Assembly (NCBI GenBank): GCA_947372575.1
Contig: CANBUF010000056.1
Location: forward strand, 1 to 8,979
Length of the DNA: 8,979 bases
Direction of reading: 5' to 3'
DNA from: Alcaligenaceae bacterium
GTDB lineage: Bacteria > Pseudomonadota > Gammaproteobacteria > Burkholderiales > Burkholderiaceae
In this document: positions 1 through 6,824 of the stretch, one piece after another
Position numbering within the stretch: position 1 is the stretch's first letter
How the letters are laid out: each line of letters opens with the position of its first letter
Notes under the pieces: model-generated
Told to the model about the DNA's origin: nothing
What the model saw: only the letters and a program-made list of their open reading frames with translations
Databases searched by the model: none
Made by a program: the position numbers and the translations under genes

Positions 1-449
1 GGTTCCACGACCTTCCATACGGGTTGACCAACAGGGATTGTAAAAATGTCGTACATGACCGCGTTCATGCGCCCTGTGTTGATACCCGCCATGACAAGAC
101 CTGCAGGCATGGCGTAACAGTCACCTGCAATCGCGCGTTGTGGCTGTGCACCTTCCATATACAGCGTCATTTCTCCTTCGAGTACACAGGTCTTACCGCC
201 ATACTCATGTTTGTGCAGCGGTGTGCGTGTCTGGGCTGCCCGGGTAGTTCTTTCAACAATGAACTGAAAGCCTTGCCCATCAGGTACGCTGACCAACTGC
301 TCTTGCTTGATCGAGCGCGCAATCACGCCGGGAAGTTCATTACCATTGAGCGTACTGGGTGGGTTCGTTGGGGGTGGAGGGGGTGCCGCGATGCTGCTTG
401 AGAACAAGAGACACAGCAAAGCACAGGTCGTGATTTCTTTGGGTGTCAT
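1..449 (-). CDS. Secreted cupin-domain protein, 3' end outside window
   Basis: The minus strand is open from an ATG at 449-447 to the left edge with no stop, giving 149 codons of a gene that continues outside. Residues 1-22 look like a Sec signal peptide: Lys at 4, a hydrophobic stretch at 8-20, and an Ala-Ala end. A proline-rich linker follows at 23-31. Residues about 60-140 read as one small cupin barrel. Motif 1 has H79-K-H81 and a Gly at 92, and motif 2 runs G109-x5-P115-x-G117 to N124. The usual motif 1 Glu is Gly85 and the usual motif 2 His is Met120, so metal binding is doubtful. The start lies one base after the cytochrome b561 stop, with no strong ribosome site, which suggests translational coupling. 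The substrate and role are unknown. The cupin fold is fairly sure; export is likely. Confidence 0.8.
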   Translation of the reverse strand, partial: MTPKEITTCALLCLLFSSSIAAPPPPPTNPPSTLNGNELPGVIARSIKQEQLVSVPDGQGFQFIVERTTRAAQTRTPLHKHEYGGKTCVLEGEMTLYMEGAQPQRAIAGDCYAMPAGLVMAGINTGRMNAVMYDIFTIPVGQPVWKVVE

Positions 450-450
450 G

Positions 451-972
451 CTATCGCCACATTCTTTTAAGTGTGCCGTCTTTCAGGACAAAATGATGCC
501 AAAGCGCAGCCAGGGCGTGTAAGCCTGCGAGGATGAGCAAGGCATTCGCAAGCAGGCCATGCAGCTCCACAACATTATGTCGCAGCGCCTGATTGGCAGG
601 ATCAAACGCGGGAACCGTAAATAAATTGAACAGATTATCGCCACGGATCCAGACCGCAGCAATCCCGATGGCAACAGTACAGGTCAGCAATAAATACAAA
701 AGATGGTGCACCCCGATGGCGAGTCGTCCCATCAGACCAGGGATCGCCTGCGGTAGTTTGACCCCACGCGTGCGCCGCCAAACAATACGGCGTATCAGAA
801 CAATCGCGAGAATGGCCCCCAGGCAGATATGCGCGCTCCTCGCCATGACTCTGGGGCCTACCTTTGGAAACCAGTCTATTGTCTGACCCAGGACCCAAAG
901 CGTCATTATCAGTGCTGCGCTGATCCAGTGAAGCCGGATCGTTTTCTGGTCATATGTCTGTTGAGTCATCAT
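451..972 (-). CDS. Cytochrome b561 family membrane protein (CybB-like)
   Basis: This 173-residue protein matches the length and layout of prokaryotic b561 (CybB/YodB type), a di-heme inner-membrane protein that moves electrons from quinol. Four hydrophobic segments lie near residues 15-33, 46-64, 88-108 and 136-160. Candidate heme ligands are H15 and H48 in the first two helices and H138 and H152 in the last helix, the pattern expected for this family. Extra His residues occur at 89, 90, 132, 159 and 160. The N-terminal pattern TIRLHW and the C-terminal VLKDGTL-R-M are typical of the family. The first two codons are both ATG and no clear ribosome site is seen. The gene follows alpha-carbonic anhydrase by 51 nt and precedes the cupin gene by one base, so an operon is likely. 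The physiological electron acceptor cannot be told from sequence. Confidence 0.92.
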   Translation of the reverse strand: MMTQQTYDQKTIRLHWISAALIMTLWVLGQTIDWFPKVGPRVMARSAHICLGAILAIVLIRRIVWRRTRGVKLPQAIPGLMGRLAIGVHHLLYLLLTCTVAIGIAAVWIRGDNLFNLFTVPAFDPANQALRHNVVELHGLLANALLILAGLHALAALWHHFVLKDGTLKRMWR

Positions 973-1023
973 GTCGTGATTGCCATTTGTGGAAAGGCCT
1001 ATGCTGCAGTGTAGATGAAGCGA

Positions 1024-1767
1024 TTAGTTCCCTTGAGTAATCTTGCGGTCGTTCAAGGGCATGACGGGTCGGGCATTCATTGGGAATATCCCTTGGAATT
1101 GCATTAATTGCGCAGCAGACATTTCTACAGGAGTCTTGAGGATGTAGAACGTAACGCCTTCCGTACATCCTGGTGTCGTCAGAGAGCCTGAGTAGCTGTA
1201 ATACGACAGAACGCTCGGTAACATGCCTGTGAGATCGTAATTTGAACCTAGTGCGACCTGGCCTTCGGTGCGTGGCATCGCGGCAAATATTGGCTTGAGG
1301 TTTTCGTTTTCTTTTCCGACTTTAAAGAAAACCCCAATCACAGCAAATTTACCGTCAGAACCCTGATGCACCAGATGCGCGTTAAAGGGGTAGACCGTGC
1401 CATCTACTTTTTCTTCGCCAGGCGTATGCATATGGAATTGGACAATTTTGTAATCTATGCCGCCAAGCTTCGCAATTCCGCCATTCGCAAGGCTGACTTG
1501 AATCGTATGGCCATTGTTGATGACTTCAGCTGCGGATGGGGTGTAATGCGGTTGGATCGGTGACTCTACCGTAGCTGCTGCGCGTGTAGGGATATCAATG
1601 GGCGCCTGTAATAGCCCGGTCTTGCACACAGCAAAGTCTTTATGCAACTCACCCCAGTGCGCGGGGCCAGTATTGCCTTCGTAGCCCCATTTCACGTTGT
1701 CATCAGCCAGACAGACAAATGACAAGAGCGCCAGAATACAGCCTAAAACGCTAGATTTTTTGTACAT
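1024..1767 (-). CDS. cah: Periplasmic alpha-carbonic anhydrase
   Basis: This 247-residue protein belongs to the alpha class of zinc carbonic anhydrases, which interconvert CO2 and bicarbonate. A Sec signal peptide covers residues 1-21 (KK at 3-4, hydrophobic core, cleavage probably after Ala21), so it acts in the periplasm. The zinc ligands are H112 and H114 (FHMH) and H131 (AHLVH). H87 in NNGHT matches the proton-shuttle His64 of human CA II, and T197 matches the gatekeeper Thr199. C48 and C201 are placed as the disulfide pair usual in bacterial alpha enzymes. Two second-shell positions differ from the common pattern: E119 where His often follows the conserved Glu118, and N129 where Glu117 of CA II would lie. 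The start has an excellent ribosome site (GGAGA, 5-nt spacer). It is probably the first gene of an operon with b561 and the cupin. Confidence 0.95.
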   Translation of the reverse strand: MYKKSSVLGCILALLSFVCLADDNVKWGYEGNTGPAHWGELHKDFAVCKTGLLQAPIDIPTRAAATVESPIQPHYTPSAAEVINNGHTIQVSLANGGIAKLGGIDYKIVQFHMHTPGEEKVDGTVYPFNAHLVHQGSDGKFAVIGVFFKVGKENENLKPIFAAMPRTEGQVALGSNYDLTGMLPSVLSYYSYSGSLTTPGCTEGVTFYILKTPVEMSAAQLMQFQGIFPMNARPVMPLNDRKITQGN

Positions 1768-1772
1768 GTTGT

Positions 1773-1777
1773 TCTCC
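1773..1777 (-). promoter_or_regulatory. Ribosome binding site of the carbonic anhydrase gene
   Basis: Read on the minus strand this is GGAGA followed by a 5-nt spacer (ACAAC) and ATG. It is one of the strongest ribosome sites in the window and fixes the start of the alpha-carbonic anhydrase. Confidence 0.75.
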
Positions 1778-1797
1778 AGAGGTGTGGGTTTCAGACA

Positions 1798-1825
1798 GTT
1801 TTAGAGTTCAATAGCGTAAAAGCAA
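1798..1825 (-). promoter_or_regulatory. Possible sigma70-type promoter for the carbonic anhydrase operon
   Basis: On the minus strand TTGCTT (1825-1820) is followed after 16 nt by TAAAAC (1803-1798). That would start transcription near 1791 and give a leader of about 24 nt before the carbonic anhydrase ATG. Both boxes are imperfect. The gap between the DUF4239 stop and this gene is 69 nt, so read-through is the alternative. Confidence 0.3.
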
Positions 1826-1836
1826 CTTCGATTAAG

Positions 1837-2634
1837 TTAAGAGGCTTTTTGAATCATAAGGTTTTTAAGTGGTTCATTGGATATGGAAACCTCACCTGTG
1901 TGCGTCTGCACGGATAACCCAATTAGTCCGAGGATAAAGGTGATTGATAGGGTCGCAAGTATCAGAGACAGGGCCATTGGCCGAGGCTTATCCAAATGCA
2001 CTGCAGCGACGCTCAACTGAACCATCAATCCAAGCAATAAAACACAGACCCATCGGATTGGATCTGGCCGGAGATTTAACAGTTCCAGCCTGAGATTACG
2101 TGTATCGCTGATCGATTGAATGGATCGCATTAAGGTTTGTGCAATCACTGGTGGTATCTCGGTTTGTGTCGCGACTTCAGCAGTTTTAGTGAGCAGACTG
2201 TTTATGTATTGCTCTGTTTCTGATGATCGGCTGTGGTTGCTGACAATCAGAGGCCATTCGATTTCAACTGCAGAACGCGCATAGGCTCTGGCCTCGGCGA
2301 TTAAGCCTTTATCACGCAGGGAGGGAATCGCTTCGTTCAATTGAATGAATGCCGATATTGCTCTGCTTTCTGCAGAGACTGCATCCACGTGTGCCTGGAA
2401 ATTTTGCCAGACACTCACTCCAAGCAGAGCTGCCGTCAGTGCAAACAGGCTTGTTGGTAAGCCAATGAATGGTGGAACGATGCCATTAAACTTAACGGCG
2501 ATACCTCTAAGTTTTTTACCGTTGCATACCCAGAAGATCAGTAGTCCGCATCCAACGTACAAAAACAACAGGCCAAAAAATATCACAAAGTCTGATGCGG
2601 AAAAAAATTTCTCAATCGTCGTGAAATGCATCAT
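1837..2634 (-). CDS. DUF4239 (bestrophin-like) membrane protein
   Basis: This membrane protein has the layout of DUF4239: two N-terminal helices, a soluble helical middle and two C-terminal helices. Numbering from the chosen ATG at 2634, the helices lie near residues 14-37, 52-76, 195-215 and 220-242. The middle domain carries family-like traits: acidic and Ala-rich helices, then EIEWPL at about 124-129, and R-N-L-R-L-E-L near 179-185 before the third helix. After the fourth helix comes I-S-N-E-P-L, like the conserved V-S-x-E-P tail of the family. The function of DUF4239 is not established; a channel-like role is only suggested by its name. The reading frame extends upstream to ATGs at 2679 and 2712 and a GTG at 2715. 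I chose 2634 because it sits about 13 residues before the first helix and has GGAA 5 nt upstream. The gene diverges from tag. Confidence 0.8.
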   Translation of the reverse strand: MMHFTTIEKFFSASDFVIFFGLLFLYVGCGLLIFWVCNGKKLRGIAVKFNGIVPPFIGLPTSLFALTAALLGVSVWQNFQAHVDAVSAESRAISAFIQLNEAIPSLRDKGLIAEARAYARSAVEIEWPLIVSNHSRSSETEQYINSLLTKTAEVATQTEIPPVIAQTLMRSIQSISDTRNLRLELLNLRPDPIRWVCVLLLGLMVQLSVAAVHLDKPRPMALSLILATLSITFILGLIGLSVQTHTGEVSISNEPLKNLMIQKAS

Positions 2635-2782
2635 ATAGATTCCATTCGGTGCAGGTAATGTATATGCCAAATTGACATTCATTCTGGCCTGATGAAGTTT
2701 ACTTTGTACCATCACGCGGCTTCAACTGAGTCACGATAAACAGGTATCACCCTTATTTGAGGAGTCCTTCGCAGGCTTGCTT

Positions 2783-2788
2783 TAAAAT
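2783..2788 (+). promoter_or_regulatory. Possible -10 element of tag
   Basis: TAAAAT lies 23 nt before the tag start codon, which would put transcription start near 2795 and leave a leader of about 17 nt. No well-spaced -35 box is visible; TTGAGG at 2757-2762 is 20 nt away, longer than optimal. The 2635-2811 interval must hold promoters for both divergent genes, and I see no other clear signal there. Confidence 0.35.
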
Positions 2789-2800
2789 CGAGTCCTAAAA

Positions 2801-2806
2801 GAGGAG
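2801..2806 (+). promoter_or_regulatory. Strong ribosome binding site of tag
   Basis: GAGGAG with a 5-nt spacer (ATTTC) precedes the ATG at 2812. This near-consensus site fixes the tag start, which also gives exact agreement with the residue numbering of E. coli Tag. Confidence 0.8.
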
Positions 2807-2811
2807 ATTTC

Positions 2812-3384
2812 ATGGAGCGTTGCCCCTGGTGCGAAGGTTTTGAGCAGTATCGTCAGTACCATGATACGGAATGGGGCGTTCCACTGCGTGATGATCGCGC
2901 ATTGTTTGAGCTTTTGATTCTCGAAGGTGCACAAGCAGGACTGTCCTGGTCCACTATTCTTAAAAAACGTGAAAACTATCGCCTGGCTTTTGATCATTTT
3001 GATCCCGACATTATTGCTAATTACGAGGACAGAAAAATTGCTCGATTGTTAAGTGATCCAGGTATCGTTCGAAATAAGCTAAAAATTGCTGCCACAATCA
3101 CCAATGCCAAAGCATTCCAGGCCCTGATAAAGGATGGCCATTCTTTTAGTGAGTTTCTCTGGCAATTTGTAGATGGCAAGCCTATTCAGAATGCGCGTCA
3201 ATCCCTGTTGGATGTGCCCGCTAAAACTCCCGAGTCAGATGCGATGAGTCAGGCGCTACTTAAGGCGGGCTTTAAGTTTGTCGGCTCAACCATTTGCTAT
3301 GCCTTCATGCAGGCATCTGGAATGGTCAATGATCATCTGGTGACATGCCATCGACATTCAGAGGTCAATGGCCTCGATATTTAG
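2812..3384 (+). CDS. tag: DNA-3-methyladenine glycosylase I
   Basis: This 190-residue protein is a Tag-type base-excision repair enzyme that removes 3-methyladenine from alkylated DNA in the cytoplasm. It carries all family hallmarks at the same numbers as in E. coli Tag: the zinc-snap ligands C4, H17, H175 and C179, the base-pocket residue E38, and W46. It opens with RCPWC and contains YHDTEWG at 16-22 and the A-G-L-S-W block at 42-46. The length is normal for the family and the ribosome site is strong. It is the only plus-strand gene here, diverging from the DUF4239 gene and converging on the patatin gene with a 71-nt gap. It therefore appears to be transcribed alone. No Ada-type operator can be recognised, and Tag is constitutive in E. 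coli. Confidence 0.97.
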   Translation: MERCPWCEGFEQYRQYHDTEWGVPLRDDRALFELLILEGAQAGLSWSTILKKRENYRLAFDHFDPDIIANYEDRKIARLLSDPGIVRNKLKIAATITNAKAFQALIKDGHSFSEFLWQFVDGKPIQNARQSLLDVPAKTPESDAMSQALLKAGFKFVGSTICYAFMQASGMVNDHLVTCHRHSEVNGLDI

Positions 3385-3410
3385 GGCAGCTGAGCACGTC
3401 GTACTAACTG

Positions 3411-3428
3411 TCTGTGGTGCAACACAGA
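3411..3428. other. Short inverted repeat between convergent genes
   Basis: TCTGTG and CACAGA form a perfect 6-bp stem with a 6-nt loop (GTGCAA), between the stops of tag and the patatin gene. There is no T-run on either side, so it does not meet the usual picture of an intrinsic terminator. It may still slow transcription or protect 3' ends. Confidence 0.3.
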
Positions 3429-3455
3429 GATAGATATATGAAAGGAACTGGATAG

Positions 3456-4562
3456 TTAACCCCAGAATGCTTTTACTTTTGAGGCATCTGCTGTGCCGCG
3501 TTCAAAACCGTACTTCATAAATGGCGTGATTAAGTTCGCATCCATCACACTATCAATTCTGGTCATGCCGGGCGGCAATCCTGCGACAATATGCAGCACT
3601 TTAGTGCCCTGGTCCCTCAGGTTGTTCAATTCCTGTAACAACGAGTCCGGAAAGCCTGAGGTTCTTAAATTCTCTTTCAATTCGTTTGGTCCGCCATCCG
3701 CCAAAGAAATTACAAATGCACGTTTGACGCCTGCCACTACATCAGAATGTGTACTGGATTGACAGATGCCACCATCCATACACAAGCGGTTTTGAACGAA
3801 CGTTGGTCCTGAGCCACCGGGCAGCGATGAGCTGGCAGAGCATGCATCGACGATTGGCACATTGCTTGAAGCAGAAATAATTAATCGCTCGCCGGTATAG
3901 CAGTCATTCGCGCTCGCATAGAATGATTTTGATGGCCAGTCGGTCAGGCCGATCACTTTAGCAACCGTCTTTTTATATTTGTCCTGTCCCGAAGGATTAT
4001 GCGCGGCCATCGCAGCATGACCGACGGCTTGTATGGTTTGAGGCGCTGCATCTTTTGCGTTGTAGGCTAAGGCTTTCGCGCGTAACTGACTGGCATTGAA
4101 TTGAACTTCTGGAACGAGCTCGGCAAAAATTTTGGGAAAGTAAGCAAAAAAATCCATTTCACCGGCCATACGCCAAAGATTGCCCTTTGCCAGCATTGCG
4201 CCAATCATCGAGCCTGCCGAAGTGCCAACAATCATATCTGCATCTGAGACATCAATGCCATGTTTTTTAAGCGCATGAAAATATCCGAGGTACCAGGAAA
4301 TAAGAACAACACCGCCACCTCCGAGCACGAGCGCCTTTTCTTTGCCCTTGCCAAGTTGAGGTTGAAAGGGAATCGGGTGGGCTAAGCCATCATTCCAGTC
4401 CGCGGTTGATGCGATGAGATCTCTTGCCTCAACAGCATTCACCTCGGCAATTGTTTTTGGAGAGAGTTGCGCAGCGGGTTGTGCTGCAACTTCAGCGCAG
4501 GCGACAGCGGCCACACTGGTTGCAGAGACCTTTAGAAAATGACGGCGTGATTGCTGGTTCAT
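3456..4562 (-). CDS. Patatin-like phospholipase/acyl hydrolase with Tat signal
   Basis: Counting from the ATG at 4562, this 368-residue protein begins with a twin-arginine signal (SRRHFLK at 5-11, hydrophobic stretch, possible cleavage near A27), so it should be exported folded. The patatin fold is shown by a glycine loop GGGG at 81-84, the nucleophile elbow G113-T-S115-A-G and the catalytic Asp263 in DGG, giving the Ser-Asp dyad of patatin-like lipid acyl hydrolases. The loop continues V-V-L-I-S-W rather than the common x-R-G. A less usual insert-like middle region spans about 150-215. The frame stays open upstream to a TTG at 4613, but the ATG has AAAGG 4 nt ahead and puts the Tat motif in place. 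Cys22 in AVAC could be an alternative lipidation site, though a weak one. It follows the MFS gene by 78 nt. The substrate is unknown. Confidence 0.88.
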   Translation of the reverse strand: MNQQSRRHFLKVSATSVAAVACAEVAAQPAAQLSPKTIAEVNAVEARDLIASTADWNDGLAHPIPFQPQLGKGKEKALVLGGGGVVLISWYLGYFHALKKHGIDVSDADMIVGTSAGSMIGAMLAKGNLWRMAGEMDFFAYFPKIFAELVPEVQFNASQLRAKALAYNAKDAAPQTIQAVGHAAMAAHNPSGQDKYKKTVAKVIGLTDWPSKSFYASANDCYTGERLIISASSNVPIVDACSASSSLPGGSGPTFVQNRLCMDGGICQSSTHSDVVAGVKRAFVISLADGGPNELKENLRTSGFPDSLLQELNNLRDQGTKVLHIVAGLPPGMTRIDSVMDANLITPFMKYGFERGTADASKVKAFWG

Positions 4563-4640
4563 AGAGCCTTTTTTAGAAAAAATACGATTCAATATTTTCC
4601 ATCGCCGGATCAAGGAAGATGGACTCCCCGATATCCGCGC

Positions 4641-5831
4641 CTAGATCGCCAGCTTTCGAAATGCTTGTTGTAAACCCAGTGTAAGTGGCAATACCAGTAG
4701 CACCATTCCAGCAATCAAGGCAATCGTGTTGTTCACGCCAATCTTATCGCCCACGAACCCATAGATCAACGGTGAAATTGCACCCGCCCCAATTGTCAAA
4801 GTATAAAAAACACCAAATGCGCGCGACCGCATATTGCTTGGCACAAGCTCGGGCACTGTTCCATACAGACCCGATGAGGTTCCGTTTAAAGCAACGCCCA
4901 CTAGTGGAAGTAGCAGCATGACCACATCAATCTGAAGTGGCAATGTTGAAGCAATCAGGAAGGTAGTAGCGATCTCTGTGATCACCGTGGTTTTAATGAC
5001 CCCCATCCTAGCAGCGAGCACTCCACAAACAAACTTACCTGCAGCGCCGCCCGCAAACGTCAGGCTCAAGGCAAAGCCAACTTGCGTCACCGTGGCGCCC
5101 TTTGCGATTAGCAAGAAAGGCAGTAGCGTTAAGAAACCCATGCGCGTAGCGCTATCTATCACTGCAATAGAAGATAAAGAAATGAAGCCTGGACTCACAA
5201 AACGACCGCGACGGGTGGTTGTAACCGAAGCAGGCTTGGCTGTCTGTTGTTGAGTAACTAATGGTGTAGTCAGAGACGCACGAGGCAGCACAACCCATAA
5301 GATCAATACCGCAACTAAACCAAGTAACCCCATCAAGCTGGTGACAGTATGCCAATCCCAAATTGCGAGTAACGCTGCGCAAAGTGATGGCAACAAAACT
5401 TTACCAATATCGCCAGAGAAGTTGTATGTACTCAGTGCCCCACGAAGTTCTGGACCCTCAAACGCATGCGAGGTGAGTGATGACGATAAAGGGTGTTGCA
5501 CACTGGCACCTAAGCCACTCAGAACTAAACACAGGGCTAAGCCCATGAAGCCCGTCGTCCATCCTGATAATAAGAAACCTGTCGCGGCCACCACGGTACC
5601 GAAAAGCAGTAGACGTTTTTCGCCCACTCTTTCAGACAATATGCTTGAAGGAACCTGTAAAGATGCCATGGCTCCTGAGTACAAGGTTTTCAAGGAGCCA
5701 ACCTCGGCCAGCGATAAACCAAACGCAACCTGCCAAACGGGGAATAAAACATATAAAAGATCTGTATATCCGTCATGAAGGATATGCGCGCCACAGCACG
5801 CGCCCAAGACTCTTTTCTTAATGTTTTTCAT
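4641..5831 (-). CDS. MFS transporter, fosmidomycin-resistance-like
   Basis: From the ATG at 5831 this is a 396-residue major facilitator with about twelve hydrophobic segments and a polar central loop near residues 183-213 that divides two six-helix halves. The first helix carries AHILHDGYTDLLYVLFPVWQ at about 15-34, and the loop after helix 2 has S-E-R-V-G-E-K-R at 66-73. Both, with GASVQHPL at 108-115 and STYNFSGDIGK at 134-144, resemble the Fsr (fosmidomycin resistance) branch of drug-exporting MFS proteins. The true substrate is not predictable. The frame extends upstream to a TTG at 5867, but the ATG gives the usual short lysine-rich start. No strong ribosome site is seen. It lies 79 nt after the outer-membrane gene and 78 nt before the patatin gene, so joint transcription is possible. 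Confidence 0.9.
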   Translation of the reverse strand: MKNIKKRVLGACCGAHILHDGYTDLLYVLFPVWQVAFGLSLAEVGSLKTLYSGAMASLQVPSSILSERVGEKRLLLFGTVVAATGFLLSGWTTGFMGLALCLVLSGLGASVQHPLSSSLTSHAFEGPELRGALSTYNFSGDIGKVLLPSLCAALLAIWDWHTVTSLMGLLGLVAVLILWVVLPRASLTTPLVTQQQTAKPASVTTTRRGRFVSPGFISLSSIAVIDSATRMGFLTLLPFLLIAKGATVTQVGFALSLTFAGGAAGKFVCGVLAARMGVIKTTVITEIATTFLIASTLPLQIDVVMLLLPLVGVALNGTSSGLYGTVPELVPSNMRSRAFGVFYTLTIGAGAISPLIYGFVGDKIGVNNTIALIAGMVLLVLPLTLGLQQAFRKLAI

Positions 5832-5878
5832 GCTGTGACTATAGCGTCGATTAAAACGACATCGCAAGTGCTGTCCTT

Positions 5879-5894
5879 GGCGCAGTGAGGCGCC
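5879..5894. other. GC-rich inverted repeat between beta-barrel and MFS genes
   Basis: GGCGC and GCGCC form a 5-bp GC stem with a 6-nt loop (AGTGAG on the plus strand), just after the stop of the outer-membrane gene. No T-run follows on the minus strand, so I do not call a terminator. An intercistronic hairpin that lowers read-through or guards the upstream message is possible. Confidence 0.3.
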
Positions 5895-5910
5895 CGGACC
5901 GCGTGGCAGA

Positions 5911-6774
5911 TCAGAATGCTTTGTTAATCGAGATGCTGATCGTTTGGGTCGTGGTTTTGCCTGTAGAGCTTCCGATCAGTGATCCAGAGTAGTTGATGTT
6001 TGTGTTGCCATTGGTATTGTTAAACGTTGATGAGTAATTCGCTGTCTGACTCGGTGTCATGGCAATGTTGTAGTTTGCGTCGATGAACCAGGACGAATCC
6101 AGAAAATAGGTTGCGCCCACAGTCACAGCACCACCGACGACCCACTGTGAGCTTGAAAAGTTTTGTGGCGTGCCAGAGATGTCTGTGACGTTGCCCTTGA
6201 TGTCGGCAAATCCAATCAGATTGTCAATGTTCGTATTGATTTGCGATACGGTTGGGCCAGCGCCAGCATAGATAAAGCTATTGTCAAAGGAGTGGCCGAT
6301 GAAGGGCATCAGCGCGAACTGGTGCGAAATGTTTGTTTTGAATGTTCGAACCGTGGCATTTCCTGTAAATGATGATGCACCATATGAGCCTGATTGAGGG
6401 ATCAGAAAGTTTTGGGCTGTCGAGCTCAAACCTAATCCGTTATAAGAAAATTTGGCACCCCATAGCCATTTTGAGTCTTGAAAGTGTTTAAAGTAGCCTG
6501 CCTGTGCTCCTGGAGCAAACCCCGTTTGCGATCCCATGCCGAGGTTGACTGGTGGTCCACCCGCACTGCCGGATGAAAGGAATGCACCTGTCGTTTTGTC
6601 ATAGGCGTTTGATAGCCCCGTCGCCTCAATACTCTGGCTATTGAAGTCAACGGAATTGAAACTGCCCCCAATACCTAAATAGAACGCACTGTCAGGGACG
6701 ATACTCTGAGCGTTTGATATGGTCGGGATGGAATAAAGGAATGCGGGCAGAAGCACCGCGAGTAATTTTTTCAT
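5911..6774 (-). CDS. Outer-membrane beta-barrel protein
   Basis: From the ATG at 6774 the product has 287 residues. Residues 1-22 form a clear Sec signal (KK at 2-3, hydrophobic core, SNA before the cut). The rest is rich in Gly, Ser, Asn and Thr with alternating hydrophobic residues, for example FYLGIGGSFNSVDF near the mature start, repeated WLWGAKFSY-like strands, and a last strand ISISINKAF ending in Phe, the usual signal for barrel assembly. I do not recognise a closer family, and no OmpA C-terminal or porin motif is visible. A role in passive permeability or surface structure is a guess. A longer in-frame ATG at 6828 overlaps the stop of the channel gene (ATGA). It would add 18 residues before the signal, so I prefer the inner start. 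It lies between the MIP and MFS genes. Confidence 0.82.
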   Translation of the reverse strand: MKKLLAVLLPAFLYSIPTISNAQSIVPDSAFYLGIGGSFNSVDFNSQSIEATGLSNAYDKTTGAFLSSGSAGGPPVNLGMGSQTGFAPGAQAGYFKHFQDSKWLWGAKFSYNGLGLSSTAQNFLIPQSGSYGASSFTGNATVRTFKTNISHQFALMPFIGHSFDNSFIYAGAGPTVSQINTNIDNLIGFADIKGNVTDISGTPQNFSSSQWVVGGAVTVGATYFLDSSWFIDANYNIAMTPSQTANYSSTFNNTNGNTNINYSGSLIGSSTGKTTTQTISISINKAF

Positions 6775-6824
6775 GGTGTCTTTTATTTGGGAATGGATTG
6801 ATGTGTGCAACGGTGTTGAAAGAC

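Noticed and set aside
24..401. Plus-strand frame of 125 codons
   Set aside because: It lies opposite the cupin gene, whose signal peptide and motifs are convincing; the plus frame is Cys/His/Arg-rich with no recognisable domain.
1824..1838. Inverted repeat AACTT-CGATT-AAGTT as a terminator of the DUF4239 gene
   Set aside because: The stem is only 5 AT-rich pairs, overlaps the stop codon, and is followed on the minus strand by just four T's; too weak for an intrinsic terminator.
4569..4582. T6-AG-A6 inverted repeat upstream of the patatin gene
   Set aside because: A 2-nt loop cannot form a good hairpin and the pairs are all A-T; it is better seen as an A/T-rich leader next to the ribosome site.
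5341..5778. Plus-strand frame of 145 codons
   Set aside because: It is the antisense shadow of the MFS transporter and reads as a Lys/Pro/Ser-rich non-protein-like string.
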